Position numbers and translations under genes: made by a program. Positions 54,192-63,846 of a stretch of 64,000 nucleotides of DNA are shown piece by piece. The stretch lies in assembly GCA_946999045.1 (NCBI GenBank), contig CAMQBR010000004.1, positions 17,754 to 81,753 on the forward strand. Reading direction: 5' to 3'. Below the pieces are notes generated by a model. It had not been told where the DNA came from. It was given only the letters and a program-made list of their open reading frames with translations, and searched no databases. Numbering within the stretch: position 1 is the stretch's first letter; each line of letters opens with the position of its first letter. This DNA comes from an uncultured Prevotella sp. (GTDB lineage Bacteria > Bacteroidota > Bacteroidia > Bacteroidales > Bacteroidaceae).

Positions 54192-54941
54192 ATGAAGCTG
54201 AATTTAATTTCTACATTTATATTATTGACTTTTACCCTGTTGGCACAAGCACAAACAGACCGTGTGGTGCAAAACCGCCCATATACCGACTTGCGTCCGC
54301 TTCATTTTGGTGTATTATTAGGTACACATTTTCAGGATGTAGAGCTAAATAATGTGGGATTACAACAGATAAAACAAGGAAAAGGTAGCACAACAGAAGC
54401 ACTTATTACTGCTGATCAAGACAGATGGGATGCTGGATTAACGGTGGGTGTGTTAGCAGAATTAAGGTTTAATGAGAATTTTCAATTTCGCATAGCACCT
54501 GCTATGTACTTTGGTAACAGGCACTTAACGTTTCATAATCTTAAGAAAATAGATAATAAAGGAAAGGCTACCGAAGTGCGACAAGATATGAAGACGGCAT
54601 ATATCTCTACGGCATTAGATATAATTTTTGCGGCTCCAAGGTTTAACAATCATCGTCCATACCTATTTATAGGTATCAACCCTATGATAAACCTCAACAA
54701 TAATAGCGAACAATACATTGCCTTAAAGCGATATGATGCTTTTTTTGAAGTGGGTTTGGGCTGCGATTTCTACCTTCCTTACTTCAAATTACGTCCAGAA
54801 CTCAAGTTTATGTATGGTCTTACCAATAGTTATGACAGCAGTCATATCAAAGATATAAAGGACAAAAATATGCTACCTTATACTACATCCGTTAATCGTG
54901 CGCAATCAAAAATGATTGTACTTAGCTTCTATTTTGAGTAA
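54192..54941 (+). CDS. porT: PorT-family outer-membrane protein (type IX secretion)
   Basis: A 249-residue protein with a signal peptide (ends AQAQ, residue 21), then RPYTDLRPLHFGVLLGTHFQ and DVELNNVGL, which match PorT/SprT. The rest is an eight-strand-like barrel: ELRFNENFQFRIAPAMYFGN, YISTALDIIFAAPRFNNHRP, VGLGCDFYLPYFKLRPELKF. PorT is needed for type IX secretion in Porphyromonas. No gldKLMN or porPQ genes are in the window. Length is normal. Confidence 0.85.
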   Translation: MKLNLISTFILLTFTLLAQAQTDRVVQNRPYTDLRPLHFGVLLGTHFQDVELNNVGLQQIKQGKGSTTEALITADQDRWDAGLTVGVLAELRFNENFQFRIAPAMYFGNRHLTFHNLKKIDNKGKATEVRQDMKTAYISTALDIIFAAPRFNNHRPYLFIGINPMINLNNNSEQYIALKRYDAFFEVGLGCDFYLPYFKLRPELKFMYGLTNSYDSSHIKDIKDKNMLPYTTSVNRAQSKMIVLSFYFE

Positions 54942-55091
54942 CGGCTGGAAGAGTTTACATTTCTTATAGGCGACAATAAAAAAAATGCCTCAAACGAGAG
55001 TGCTGGCTCTCCCAGTTCCACTACTTGCAAATTATGAATTATGACAAGCTGATAAGCGTGCGAATAATTAAAAACTATGAATTAAATACGT

Positions 55092-55937
55092 TTATTTCTT
55101 CTCCATCTCCACTTTCATTTTTCCTACAAATATGGCGTACTTACCATTCTGATCTACTGGAATAGGTTTACCATCAAGATTCTTAACATAGCGCAAGGTC
55201 TTGAAATATGTGTGCGAATGCCCTCCCAACATCAAATCAATATAGCGAGAATGCGCTATAATATTCTGTTCGCAAATAGGCTTATTCAACCACCCTACGT
55301 GCGAAAGACAAATAATTAGGTCGCAATGTTTTTTCTTTTTCAACAATGTTTCCATTTTATTAGCTACCTTTACAGGGTCTAAGAATTTAACTCCAACGCA
55401 GTTCTTTGCATCAATCAATCCTTCTATTTCTGGCGAAAGAGCAAATACGCCTATCTTTATACCTTTACGTTTTATAATGGTATAGGGCTTGATAATACCC
55501 TCACATACCGTCCCCTTAAAATCATAATTAGCACAAAGCATGGGGAAATTCATCATCTTAGCCAAGCGAGCCAAGTTTTCTAGTCCAAAATCAAACTCAT
55601 GATTGCCCACCATACCAGCATCATAGTGCATCTCATTCATCAGCTTTACTTCCACATCACCCTTGAATAAGGTGTAATAAGGCGATCCTTGACTAAAATC
55701 GCCACTATCAAAAAGCAGCAAATCGGGATCTTTTTTGCGTTCCTGCTTCAACATTTCTATTCTACGCATAAAGCCACCTCTGCCTGCTAACATTGTATCA
55801 ACCAAGTTTTCACTCAAAGGATAAATACAACTATGTGTATCGTTGGTGTGCAGTATGGTTAATGTTTTGCGTTGTGCACTCATGGGCAAAGCCACACACA
55901 ACAAGCAAATAGCCAAAATATTTTGTATCTTTTTCAT
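55092..55937 (-). CDS. 5'-nucleotidase-type metallophosphatase domain protein (UshA N-terminal half)
   Basis: 281 residues from ATG 55937 with a signal peptide (ends PMSAQ). Calcineurin-like phosphatase motifs: LTILHTNDTHSCIYPL (Asp and His), LLLFDSGDFSQGSPYY, GMVGNHEFDFGLENL, ICLSHVGWL and LMLGGHSHTYF. All metal-binding motifs are present. It corresponds to the catalytic N-terminal half of UshA; the C-terminal substrate-binding half is a separate gene 140 bases upstream. Repeat family A copy 4 lies between the two. Confidence 0.88.
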   Translation of the reverse strand: MKKIQNILAICLLCVALPMSAQRKTLTILHTNDTHSCIYPLSENLVDTMLAGRGGFMRRIEMLKQERKKDPDLLLFDSGDFSQGSPYYTLFKGDVEVKLMNEMHYDAGMVGNHEFDFGLENLARLAKMMNFPMLCANYDFKGTVCEGIIKPYTIIKRKGIKIGVFALSPEIEGLIDAKNCVGVKFLDPVKVANKMETLLKKKKHCDLIICLSHVGWLNKPICEQNIIAHSRYIDLMLGGHSHTYFKTLRYVKNLDGKPIPVDQNGKYAIFVGKMKVEMEKK

Positions 55938-55957
55938 CGCTTCTATCTGTTTTTTAT

Positions 55958-56066
55958 TTAGGCTGGTTTTATAAATTACCAACATATAATAGTGAGTTAA
56001 TTTTATAAAATACGTTTCGTTATCATAAGATTCAAAATCTAACAAAGCTAATTTATAAAACTTTTT
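55958..56066. repeat. Dispersed repeat family A, copy 4 (shortened to about 109 bp)
   Basis: Ends TTAGGCTGGTTTTATAAATT and AAATCTAACAAAGCTAATTT match the family; the middle about 90 bases are deleted. It separates the two half-genes of the 5'-nucleotidase. Confidence 0.7.
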
Positions 56067-56077
56067 TTACAAAGATT

Positions 56078-56842
56078 TTATTCTATTACTATTCTACCTT
56101 CAATCTTGGCATCAACAACCTGCCCTTTTGAAGTTGCATCCTTAAAGTAATCCATAATAATAAACCGTACATTGCTATGGTAATCTTGTGGAGAAAGTAC
56201 ATTAGTTTTTTTCTTAAATGCCACTAACCCATCCATACCATGCGACAGGTAGTCGAGCGTTACAACACGATAAGATGCCTCTGGATTAATCTCCTTACCG
56301 TTAAGCGTAGCCGACTTCAACTTTCCGTCTTTCGTGATAACCAATCTTACACCATGACTTAAACCTGCTCCGCCGATGGATGCTACTTGCTTAAACAAAT
56401 CAATAACATCAGCCCCCTTCAATGTTAGTAAACATATTTTGTTTTCAAAAGGTGCAATGTCTACAATATCACCTTTGGTTACTTTACCTTTACTAAGCAT
56501 TGCACGAATTCCGCCCATGTTATAAACACCAAAATCAGGTGTTTCATTATAAGCTTTTGATCCCCACACCAATATATCGGGCAATAAATTAGAGAGCGTA
56601 CCCTCTGGTAGTTGTTTCCACATATCATGCGCCAACTGCCCTACCACAGGCGACATCATACTATCTACATGTGCTTTATATGGTGCCATCATAGCTTCTA
56701 CCTTTGCATCGTGTGTGGCATCATAACGCTTATCTACCAAAATGCGAGTACGTGTGATACCAGCAAATTGGTAAGACTGGCTACAAGATGTACCCAAACA
56801 CAGCACAGCAGCCATACAAGTCAAAAGATTTTTGTTCTTCAT
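56078..56842 (-). CDS. 5'-nucleotidase C-terminal domain lipoprotein (UshA C-terminal half)
   Basis: A 254-residue lipoprotein (lipobox GTSCS, Cys20) that is a 5_nucleotid_C domain: VGQLAHDMWKQLPEGTLSNL, SKAYNETPDFGVYNMGGIRA, KGDIVDIAPFENKICLLTLK and YRVVTLDYLSHGMDG. The GGIRA and F-E-N blocks form the nucleotide-binding part. It precedes the phosphatase-domain gene in the same direction, so the two can act as a two-chain enzyme. Bacteroidales often have such split pairs. Confidence 0.85.
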   Translation of the reverse strand: MKNKNLLTCMAAVLCLGTSCSQSYQFAGITRTRILVDKRYDATHDAKVEAMMAPYKAHVDSMMSPVVGQLAHDMWKQLPEGTLSNLLPDILVWGSKAYNETPDFGVYNMGGIRAMLSKGKVTKGDIVDIAPFENKICLLTLKGADVIDLFKQVASIGGAGLSHGVRLVITKDGKLKSATLNGKEINPEASYRVVTLDYLSHGMDGLVAFKKKTNVLSPQDYHSNVRFIIMDYFKDATSKGQVVDAKIEGRIVIE

Positions 56843-57044
56843 CGTTTTCGTTTTTTATTGATTCTTCCTAATTGCAAAGTTAAATAATACACGAACAATC
56901 CTTATGGCTATCACCTATTTTATAATATAAATTAACGCAAACAAACATCTCTCCTAAGTAAGAATGTTTCCTCATTTTGCGTGTACAAATGTTAAAACCA
57001 GCATTATAATAACGCTTTACATTCTATATATCACATAAATATCG

Positions 57045-57139
57045 TAACTTTGCAACGCTTTTCGGCATAACCTCTGGAAGCAGAAGTGTTGCTGTCTACG
57101 TTGTGTTGGAACGACAAACAATATTTAATAACCAACAAA
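57045..57139 (+). promoter_or_regulatory. -7 box and leader of rplS
   Basis: TAACTTTG at 57045-57052 is a -7 box; the predicted mRNA leader runs about 80 bases to ATG 57140. The leader has short pairable segments (GTTGCTGTC, GTGTTGGAACGAC), and an autoregulatory L19 leader is possible but unproven. Confidence 0.45.
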
Positions 57140-57499
57140 ATGGATTTAATTAAAGTTGCTGAAGAAGCATTTGCAACCGACAAACAGTTTCCTGAGTTCA
57201 AATCGGGTGACACTATTACTGTCGCTTACAAAATCGTCGAGGGTACAAAAGAGCGTATCCAGTTATACCGTGGTGTAGTTATCAAAATAGCTGGTCATGG
57301 TAACAAAAAGCGTTTCACTGTTCGTAAGATATCTGGAACAGTAGGTGTAGAACGTATCTTTCCTATAGAGTCTCCTAACATTGACTCTATCGAAGTAAAC
57401 AAGCGTGGTAAGGTACGCCGTGCTAAACTGTACTACTTACGTAATCTTACAGGTAAAAAGGCTCGCATCCAAGAAAAGAGAGTTGCTGCCACGAAGTAA
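57140..57499 (+). CDS. rplS: 50S ribosomal protein L19
   Basis: 119 residues from ATG 57140 (MDLIKVAEEAFATDKQFPEF). Conserved blocks GDTITVAYKIVEGTKERIQL, YRGVVIKIAGHGNKKRFTVR, GVGVERIFPIESPN and KRGKVRRAKLYYLRNLTGKK. It lies at the 30S-50S interface. The open frame continues upstream to 57086, but those residues are not L19. No trmD or rpsP neighbour. Confidence 0.97.
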   Translation: MDLIKVAEEAFATDKQFPEFKSGDTITVAYKIVEGTKERIQLYRGVVIKIAGHGNKKRFTVRKISGTVGVERIFPIESPNIDSIEVNKRGKVRRAKLYYLRNLTGKKARIQEKRVAATK

Positions 57500-57530
57500 G
57501 CTGAAGCACATTTTTGTACAAAAAAAATAA

Positions 57531-57570
57531 AAAGAGGGTCAACGTTATAATAGTTGGAACTCTTTTTTTT
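57531..57570 (+). terminator. Rho-independent terminator of rplS
   Basis: AAAGAGGGTCAAC (57531-57543) pairs with GTTGGAACTCTTT (from 57553) with one or two mismatches, followed by a long T run. Confidence 0.75.
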
Positions 57571-57805
57571 TATTTATTATAATATATTGCAATATCCTAT
57601 TGGGCGTAATTTTACTTTGCAAATAGGATATTCCAAAAACAAAATTAGTAATACTATCAAAGAACTCTTAGGCTGGAAGCGGAAAGCTGTATATCCATTA
57701 TCTCAAAATTTAACAAACTTTTTATGTACTAAGAAGAGACGAAAAATGAGTGAATCTCAATAGAATACATAAAATTGATAAATAAATATATTTTCTCTTA
57801 TTTAT
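57571..57805. other. Spacer between rplS and the SusC promoter
   Basis: AT-rich. A short open stretch starting at 57554 has no family resemblance or start signal, so I do not call a gene. Confidence 0.4.
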
Positions 57806-57837
57806 TTGGCTTCCTAAGATAGAATTGATATATTTGC
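57806..57837 (+). promoter_or_regulatory. Promoter of the SusC/SusD operon
   Basis: TTTG at 57806-57809 and TATATTTG at 57830-57837 with 20-base spacing: a full consensus promoter. The leader is about 136 bases and includes a possible 19-codon frame (57855-57914). No ECF sigma or hybrid two-component regulator gene is adjacent. Confidence 0.75.
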
Positions 57838-57979
57838 AGGATTTTTAGATAAATATGAAGACGACAGAGAGTGCTCTCAGTAGAACAAAACAAATAGTCT
57901 ACGGTGAAAACTAAACACACTGTCATAACTACACAGGATAAATTGAAACAAATTAATATTTTAATCTAATTTTATCAAT

Positions 57980-60900
57980 ATGGAAAGACGATTATTCTTC
58001 ATGGTGTCGTTTCTTCTCTTCATGATAGGAACTGCATTTGCACAAACAGATGTATCAGGAATCATTATTTCAAAAGATGATGGACAACCCGTTGTGGGGG
58101 CTACCATTCAAATTGTTGGTTCTGGCACAGGAACTATCTCAGACATTGACGGCAAGTTTAAGCTAAACCTTCCACAAGGCAAAAAGACGTTACGTATATC
58201 GTACGTTGGAATGGAAACGCAAGAAGTAATTGCGAAAAGTAATATGCACATTGTCATGACTTCTGCTCAAAAAAGCATTGACGAAGTGATTGTTGTTGCG
58301 TATGGTACAGCCAAGAAATCAGCCTTTACTGGTTCGGCAAAAGTTTTAGGAAGCGATGAACTTACGAAGGTTCAATGCACTAACCCTATTGAGGCTATGA
58401 AAGGAAAAGTTGCAGGTGTACAAATGGTTAACAGTTCAGGGGCACCAGGTAGCACATCCACTATTCGTATACGTGGTATCAGTTCGATTAATGCAGGTAA
58501 TGCCCCACTAATTATCTTAGATGGAGCACCATACGATGGCGATCTTAACTTAATAAATCCGCAAGAAATAAAAAGCCAAACAATACTGAAAGATGCTGCA
58601 TCCGCAGCTTTGTATGGTGCACGTGGTGCCAATGGCGTGATACTTATCACTACAAAGAACGGACGCAAAGGGCATTCCTCTATTACCATTGATGCAAAAG
58701 TAGGAGCAAACAGCAAACAAATGCCTCTTTACAATTACGTTAACAATCCCGCTGGGTATTACGAACTTTATTTTAAGGGACTATACAATTATGCTATTAA
58801 CAAACTTAACATGAGTCAAGAGCAAGCTCTTGGTTGGGCAAACCAAAACCTTGTAGACCCTAATCCTGATAACTCATACAGCTTGGGGTACAATGTTTAT
58901 ACCATACCAAAAGGAGAATGGATGATAGGGAGAAATTTTAAGTTAAATCCACATGCCACCTTAGGTAGAATTATTGAGAACAACGGAAAAAAATATATGT
59001 TGATGCCTGACGACTGGATGAAAGAATCGTTTAAAACTGGTGTTCGACAAGAATATTCAATGACGGCCAACGGAGCTACTGACAAAAGTAGTTTTTTCGG
59101 CTCTGCCAGCTATCTGAAGATTGATGGCATCACACCAGGTTCCGATTACACTCGCTTCTCATCTCGCTTGAAATCAGACTATCAAATAAAGCCCTGGCTT
59201 AAATTATTTGGAAACTTCAGCTACGCACACAATGAAGAGAATTTCTTACGAAGCGATGGTGATAGTAGTACACCTACAAACCTTTTTGCAATGGAACAAA
59301 TGGCGCCTATATACCCTCTGTATATCCGTGACTCCAAAGGCAACATTCTGATTAATCAAAACACAAAATTGCCTGAAGTAGACTATGGTAACGGAACCAT
59401 ACTTGGACTTACCAGGGTGTTTATGAAAGACGGTAACCCCTTGAACGATAGTAAGATTAACCATAATGGTGGTATTGGGCACAATGCTACTGCTGCAGGA
59501 ACAGCCGAAATTAGATTTTTGAAAGACTTTAAATTCACTTCATCTAATAGTGCTTTAATCAATGAATACCGAGGAACTACAACTTACAATCCGTGGTTTG
59601 GTGGAACAGCAGCGCAAAAAGGACATATATTTAAGAAACACGAACGTACATGGACGTACAACTTACAACAACTATTAAATTATCATCATGTATTTGATGC
59701 ACACGATGTAGAAGTAATGCTGGGACATGAGTACTTTAGAAGCCGTTATGAAGTGTTGAGCGCAGACAAGCTCAAAACATTCTCTAACGAAAGCGTAGAG
59801 CTTGATCAAGCAGTACAGGTAGGGCAAAATAGTTCGTACACCAGCGATTATAACACAGAAGGCTGGTTTGGGCGTGCACTATACAACTACAAAGAAAAAT
59901 ACTTTGCATCAGTTTCTTTCCGTCGAGACGGCTCTTCACGATTTCATCGCAATCATCGCTGGGGTAACTTTTGGTCGATTGGTGGCGCATGGAATATCAA
60001 TCAAGAAAAATGGTTTGATAGAAAAATAGTTGACTTACTTAAATTTAAGATTTCCTATGGTGAGCAAGGCAACGACCGTATTGGTGCATTCCGTTACACA
60101 ACGACATACAACATAGAAAATTCAAACGGTGAAGTTTCTTTAACTCCAAACTCCTTAGGTAATGAAAATATTACATGGGAAAAGGGTGGAAATATGAACA
60201 CAGGTATTGAATTTTCGCTTTGGAATGGGAGAATTAACGGCGACATCGAATATTTCTATCGCACCACTACAGATATGTTATCATGGGTAAAGACCCCAGG
60301 CTCAACTGGCTTTGATGGTTATTATAATAATGTGGGCGATATGCTTAATAGTGGTTTAGAAATCGACCTTAACGGAGACATTATTCGCACAAAAAATGTT
60401 ATATGGAGTGCTAATGTGAACTTTACAACTTATAAAAATAAGATTACACATTTAGCAAGTAATCGAAAGAATAGCGAGTTTGATGGATTTCGGGGATATG
60501 ACAGCGAATCCTACTTTTATGGTGAGGGATTACCCCTCTACACTTGGTTGCTCTATAAATATGCTGGCGTAGATCAGAATACAGGAGAGGCTCTATATTA
60601 CAAAAAGATATACAAGACAGATGAAAAAAATCAAATTGTAAAAGACAAAAACGGAAACGCTATTGTAGAAAAAGAAATTCCGACAACCAATGCAGGAGAA
60701 GCATCGTACTACGTATGTGGTACCAGTTTACCAGATGCTTATGGCGGTTTTGGAACCAGCTTGAATGCATATGGATTTGATGTCTCTATCGACTTCAACT
60801 ATCAAATTGGAGGCAAAATATTAGACAACACCTACAATAGTGCAATGAACATAAATTGTGGTGCACAAATGCATGCCGATTTGCTGAATGCTTGGACACC

Positions 60901-61210
60901 AGAAAACAAAAATTCAGATATTCCACGTCTACAATACGATGACGAAAATGCAAATAAATTATCCGATCGATTCTTGATAAATGGTAGCTATTTATGCTTG
61001 CAAAACATTACCTTAGGCTATACCCTACCAAATAGAATAACTACTCTATTGGGATTAGAGAAAATGAGAATATATGCTGTTGGTGACAATATTTGGTTGT
61101 GGTCAAAACGTCAAGGATTAGATCCTCGTCAATACATTGAAGGCAGTGTTGATAATGCAAGTTATTCGCCTATTCGCACAATATCTGGTGGTGTTTCAAT
61201 AACTTTCTAA
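57980..61210 (+). CDS. SusC/RagA-family TonB-linked outer-membrane transporter
   Basis: A 1076-residue protein: signal peptide (ends GTAFAQ, residue 22), a carboxypeptidase-regulatory-like domain (VVGATIQIVGSGTGTISDID, residues 23-95), plug domain from about 110 (KSIDEVIVVAYGTAKKSAFT; STIRIRGISSINAGNAPLII; YGARGANGVILITTKNGRKG), and a 22-strand barrel to the C-terminal strand ending TISGGVSITF. It imports glycan or peptide fragments, capped by the SusD partner encoded next. Energized by the TonB system at 12139-17582. Substrate unknown; no hydrolase is next to it in the window. Confidence 0.95.
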   Translation: MERRLFFMVSFLLFMIGTAFAQTDVSGIIISKDDGQPVVGATIQIVGSGTGTISDIDGKFKLNLPQGKKTLRISYVGMETQEVIAKSNMHIVMTSAQKSIDEVIVVAYGTAKKSAFTGSAKVLGSDELTKVQCTNPIEAMKGKVAGVQMVNSSGAPGSTSTIRIRGISSINAGNAPLIILDGAPYDGDLNLINPQEIKSQTILKDAASAALYGARGANGVILITTKNGRKGHSSITIDAKVGANSKQMPLYNYVNNPAGYYELYFKGLYNYAINKLNMSQEQALGWANQNLVDPNPDNSYSLGYNVYTIPKGEWMIGRNFKLNPHATLGRIIENNGKKYMLMPDDWMKESFKTGVRQEYSMTANGATDKSSFFGSASYLKIDGITPGSDYTRFSSRLKSDYQIKPWLKLFGNFSYAHNEENFLRSDGDSSTPTNLFAMEQMAPIYPLYIRDSKGNILINQNTKLPEVDYGNGTILGLTRVFMKDGNPLNDSKINHNGGIGHNATAAGTAEIRFLKDFKFTSSNSALINEYRGTTTYNPWFGGTAAQKGHIFKKHERTWTYNLQQLLNYHHVFDAHDVEVMLGHEYFRSRYEVLSADKLKTFSNESVELDQAVQVGQNSSYTSDYNTEGWFGRALYNYKEKYFASVSFRRDGSSRFHRNHRWGNFWSIGGAWNINQEKWFDRKIVDLLKFKISYGEQGNDRIGAFRYTTTYNIENSNGEVSLTPNSLGNENITWEKGGNMNTGIEFSLWNGRINGDIEYFYRTTTDMLSWVKTPGSTGFDGYYNNVGDMLNSGLEIDLNGDIIRTKNVIWSANVNFTTYKNKITHLASNRKNSEFDGFRGYDSESYFYGEGLPLYTWLLYKYAGVDQNTGEALYYKKIYKTDEKNQIVKDKNGNAIVEKEIPTTNAGEASYYVCGTSLPDAYGGFGTSLNAYGFDVSIDFNYQIGGKILDNTYNSAMNINCGAQMHADLLNAWTPENKNSDIPRLQYDDENANKLSDRFLINGSYLCLQNITLGYTLPNRITTLLGLEKMRIYAVGDNIWLWSKRQGLDPRQYIEGSVDNASYSPIRTISGGVSITF

Positions 61211-61228
61211 AAATTAAACATAAGAAAT

Positions 61229-62839
61229 ATGATTATGAAAAAGATATCAGAAATAGTCCCTATTATTGGAACACTTATTAGTAGTACTCTCTTCTTCGGA
61301 TGTTTGCAAGAAACATTCCCTACAGATGTGGCTACACAGAAACAAGTGCAGAATTCGGCAAATGCAACAGAATACCTTTTGGGGGCTATCACAACCCAAG
61401 CTAAAAGTATTTATGATGACAACCCATATTCGTGGGGATACGGTGCAATTATGCACGTTAGAGATGCAATGACAGCCGACCTTGCAACCTTATCCTACCA
61501 AAACTGGGATTGGTTTTGGTATTGGACCGACTGCCAAGAGATTGGTGCACCATGGGCTATAACACAATTTATATGGGAGTGGCAATACCAATATGTACTC
61601 ACCACAAACAATGTTATTGGACTAGTAAATCTTGAAAAGGCTACCGATTTTCAAAAAGGTGCTTTAGCCATAGCGTATGCAAATCGTGCAATGATTTACT
61701 TGGATTTAGCACGAATGTACGAGTTCTTGCCCAATGATAAAACAGTAGGTAAAAGTGACACTGGCAAAAATATTACAGGACTTACTGTACCTATCGTAAA
61801 GGCAGGAATGGATCAACAGCAAATGGCTAACAATCCACGTGCCACGAAAGAAGAAATGGTAAAGTTTATAAAAGAAGATTTAGACAATGCTGAAAAATAC
61901 ATGAAATATGTAACAGACACCAAAGAACACACATTCCCAGACATGGCATGTGTTGAGGGACTGCGTGCACGCCTTTATATGTGGATTGAAGATTATCCCA
62001 ATGCCAAGAAGTATGCACGATTAGCAATAGAAAAAAGTAGTGTACCTATCATGACAAAAGAAGATTGCTTGGACACAAAAAAGGGGTTCAATGACATTTC
62101 CAAATGGATGTGGGGTGTACAGTACACAGATCAAGATGCTGGTTTAAATAGCGAATGGTCTAATTGGACTAGCTGGATGTCGAACGAAGTGAAATATGGA
62201 TACGCTGCAAAGGGTGCTACTCAGATGATAGGCAAAAGTATGTACGACCGCATTAGCAACAACGACTGGCGCAAACTGGAATTTAAAGCTCCAGAAGGCT
62301 CACCGCTTTACGATAAAGTTCCATTTCTAAATGCAACATACAAAAAGAAACTACCTGCTTACGCCTCTTTAAAATTCCGTCCCAATAAAGGTGATGACGA
62401 AAACTTTAAAGTAGGACAAGCCTCAGCATATCCTATCATGCGCATAGAAGAAATGTATTTCATTGAAGCAGAAGCAGCTGCACACATAAATTTTGCAGAA
62501 GGTAAAAAACTGTTAGAACAATTCATGAAGACACGCAATAACAAATACAAATGCAAAGCCAAGACTAAAAATGACCTTGTAGAGGAAATCGTTTTTCAAA
62601 AGCGTGTTGAACTTTGGGGAGAAGGACAATCTTTCTTCGACATCAAACGATTAAACTATTCTGTAACAAGAGGCTATACAGGAACTAACTTCGTACCCGA
62701 AGTAAGATTAAACAGCAAAGGTAGACCTGCATGGATGAACTTCGTTATCGTAGACAAAGAGATTATGTCCAATTCTATTTTACAAAATCAAAATAATCCT
62801 GACCCATCAGATAAATACAGTCTTTGGATTGGAAAATGA
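61229..62839 (+). CDS. SusD/RagB-family surface lipoprotein
   Basis: A 536-residue lipoprotein with lipobox TLFFGC (Cys25). SusD-type helices follow: QWEWQYQYVLTTNNVIGLVN, YANRAMIYLDLARMYEFLPN and the RagB C-terminal block YPIMRIEEMYFIEAEAAAHI, with KRVELWGEGQSFFDIKRLNY near the end. It binds the substrate at the cell surface and works as a lid on the SusC barrel. It starts 18 bases after susC; ATG 61235 is also possible. Confidence 0.93.
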   Translation: MIMKKISEIVPIIGTLISSTLFFGCLQETFPTDVATQKQVQNSANATEYLLGAITTQAKSIYDDNPYSWGYGAIMHVRDAMTADLATLSYQNWDWFWYWTDCQEIGAPWAITQFIWEWQYQYVLTTNNVIGLVNLEKATDFQKGALAIAYANRAMIYLDLARMYEFLPNDKTVGKSDTGKNITGLTVPIVKAGMDQQQMANNPRATKEEMVKFIKEDLDNAEKYMKYVTDTKEHTFPDMACVEGLRARLYMWIEDYPNAKKYARLAIEKSSVPIMTKEDCLDTKKGFNDISKWMWGVQYTDQDAGLNSEWSNWTSWMSNEVKYGYAAKGATQMIGKSMYDRISNNDWRKLEFKAPEGSPLYDKVPFLNATYKKKLPAYASLKFRPNKGDDENFKVGQASAYPIMRIEEMYFIEAEAAAHINFAEGKKLLEQFMKTRNNKYKCKAKTKNDLVEEIVFQKRVELWGEGQSFFDIKRLNYSVTRGYTGTNFVPEVRLNSKGRPAWMNFVIVDKEIMSNSILQNQNNPDPSDKYSLWIGK

Positions 62840-62866
62840 TGTCATCAATACAAAATTTTAGCAATT

Positions 62867-63721
62867 ATGAGAAAGACATATCATACGTTAAGAGACATAC
62901 TCCTATTTGTATGCGGCATCTTGTGCGCATCTTGTGTAGAAGAGTATGAATACGAGCCTGCATCACTAACAGCAGGAAAACCAGAAACTGAACAAGCTTT
63001 TTTATTGACAAAACCTACTGTTATATACTTAGAAAATAGTATGCCACAAACATTAGAAATTAACGTTGTGCGACCTGATAAATCTGCAGCTGGTTCTATA
63101 AAACTCGTTTCGGATAACGATAAATTCAAAGTACCACAAAGTGTTGACTTTAAGGCTGGTGAAAAATCGAAAATGGTCAAGATAAATTTTGACATGAAAC
63201 CTACAACATCCGAACAAGTAACTATTAAAGTTGCTGACGAAAATGCCTATAATTATGCAAGCACAAAGGTGAATATAATGGTCTACAGATACACAACACA
63301 TCATGCAAATTGGCAAAGTTGGTTCTATGATTATACATTCAAAAACATAAAAATTATAGAATGTCCAAAAAACACGTTTATAATTAGAGGGCTACACGTC
63401 AAGAATAAATTGGTTGACAGTGATTTGGGTGATATTACATTTTGGAAAGATAAAAATGGATTGTTACACATAAAGCCACAATATATTCACCAACAGAACT
63501 GGAACGATGCTGGATTAAAAGACTTCTGGATTGTTGGCTCTTTGAATGGTGATAGCAAAGAACTTTGGAAAAAAGCCGACATTGACGCTTTGACAAATGA
63601 TGAATGTGGTAAATATCATCCAGAAGATGACACCTTCGAGTTGTGGTTCCACTGGTACTCTCCTGATTTCAATTACTGGAGCAACAATGAGAAGCCAGAA
63701 AGGATTGCGCTTTTGGACTAA
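62867..63721 (+). CDS. Surface lipoprotein linked to SusCD
   Basis: A 284-residue protein with lipobox GILCASC (Cys23), followed by two parts: an Ig/Calx-beta-like beta domain (residues ~40-145: VIYLENSMPQTLEINVVRPD; FKVPQSVDFKAGEKSKMVKI) and a C-terminal domain with many aromatic residues (HHANWQSWFYDYTF; ELWFHWYSPDFNYWSNNEKP). The third position after SusC and SusD suggests a surface glycan- or peptide-binding protein. I do not recognise a family with certainty. Confidence 0.7.
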   Translation: MRKTYHTLRDILLFVCGILCASCVEEYEYEPASLTAGKPETEQAFLLTKPTVIYLENSMPQTLEINVVRPDKSAAGSIKLVSDNDKFKVPQSVDFKAGEKSKMVKINFDMKPTTSEQVTIKVADENAYNYASTKVNIMVYRYTTHHANWQSWFYDYTFKNIKIIECPKNTFIIRGLHVKNKLVDSDLGDITFWKDKNGLLHIKPQYIHQQNWNDAGLKDFWIVGSLNGDSKELWKKADIDALTNDECGKYHPEDDTFELWFHWYSPDFNYWSNNEKPERIALLD

Positions 63722-63774
63722 AAAAAATGAGCAAACAATAAAAAGATAACACGCACTATGTTGTCATCAATTAC

Positions 63775-63822
63775 AACCCAATGGGCGGTGGGAAAACTCT
63801 CACCAATGCCCATTGGGTTTTT
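63775..63822 (+). terminator. Terminator of the SusC/SusD operon
   Basis: AACCCAATGGGC (63775-63786) and GCCCATTGGGTT (63808-63819) form a 12-bp perfect stem, extended by GGTG/CACC, with a T run to 63822. Confidence 0.9.
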
Positions 63823-63846
63823 CCATCTACCGTAACAAAAATATTT

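Noticed and set aside
55938..56045. Longer N terminus of the 5'-nucleotidase half up to 56045
   Set aside because: The extra residues are encoded by the repeat, and a clear signal peptide starts at 55937.
57045..57139. A named ribosomal-protein leader RNA upstream of rplS
   Set aside because: Only weak pairing is visible by eye; I cannot match it to a known RNA family without a covariance search.
57554..57763. A 69-codon open stretch after rplS as a small gene
   Set aside because: It starts inside the terminator, has no promoter of its own and no recognisable domain.
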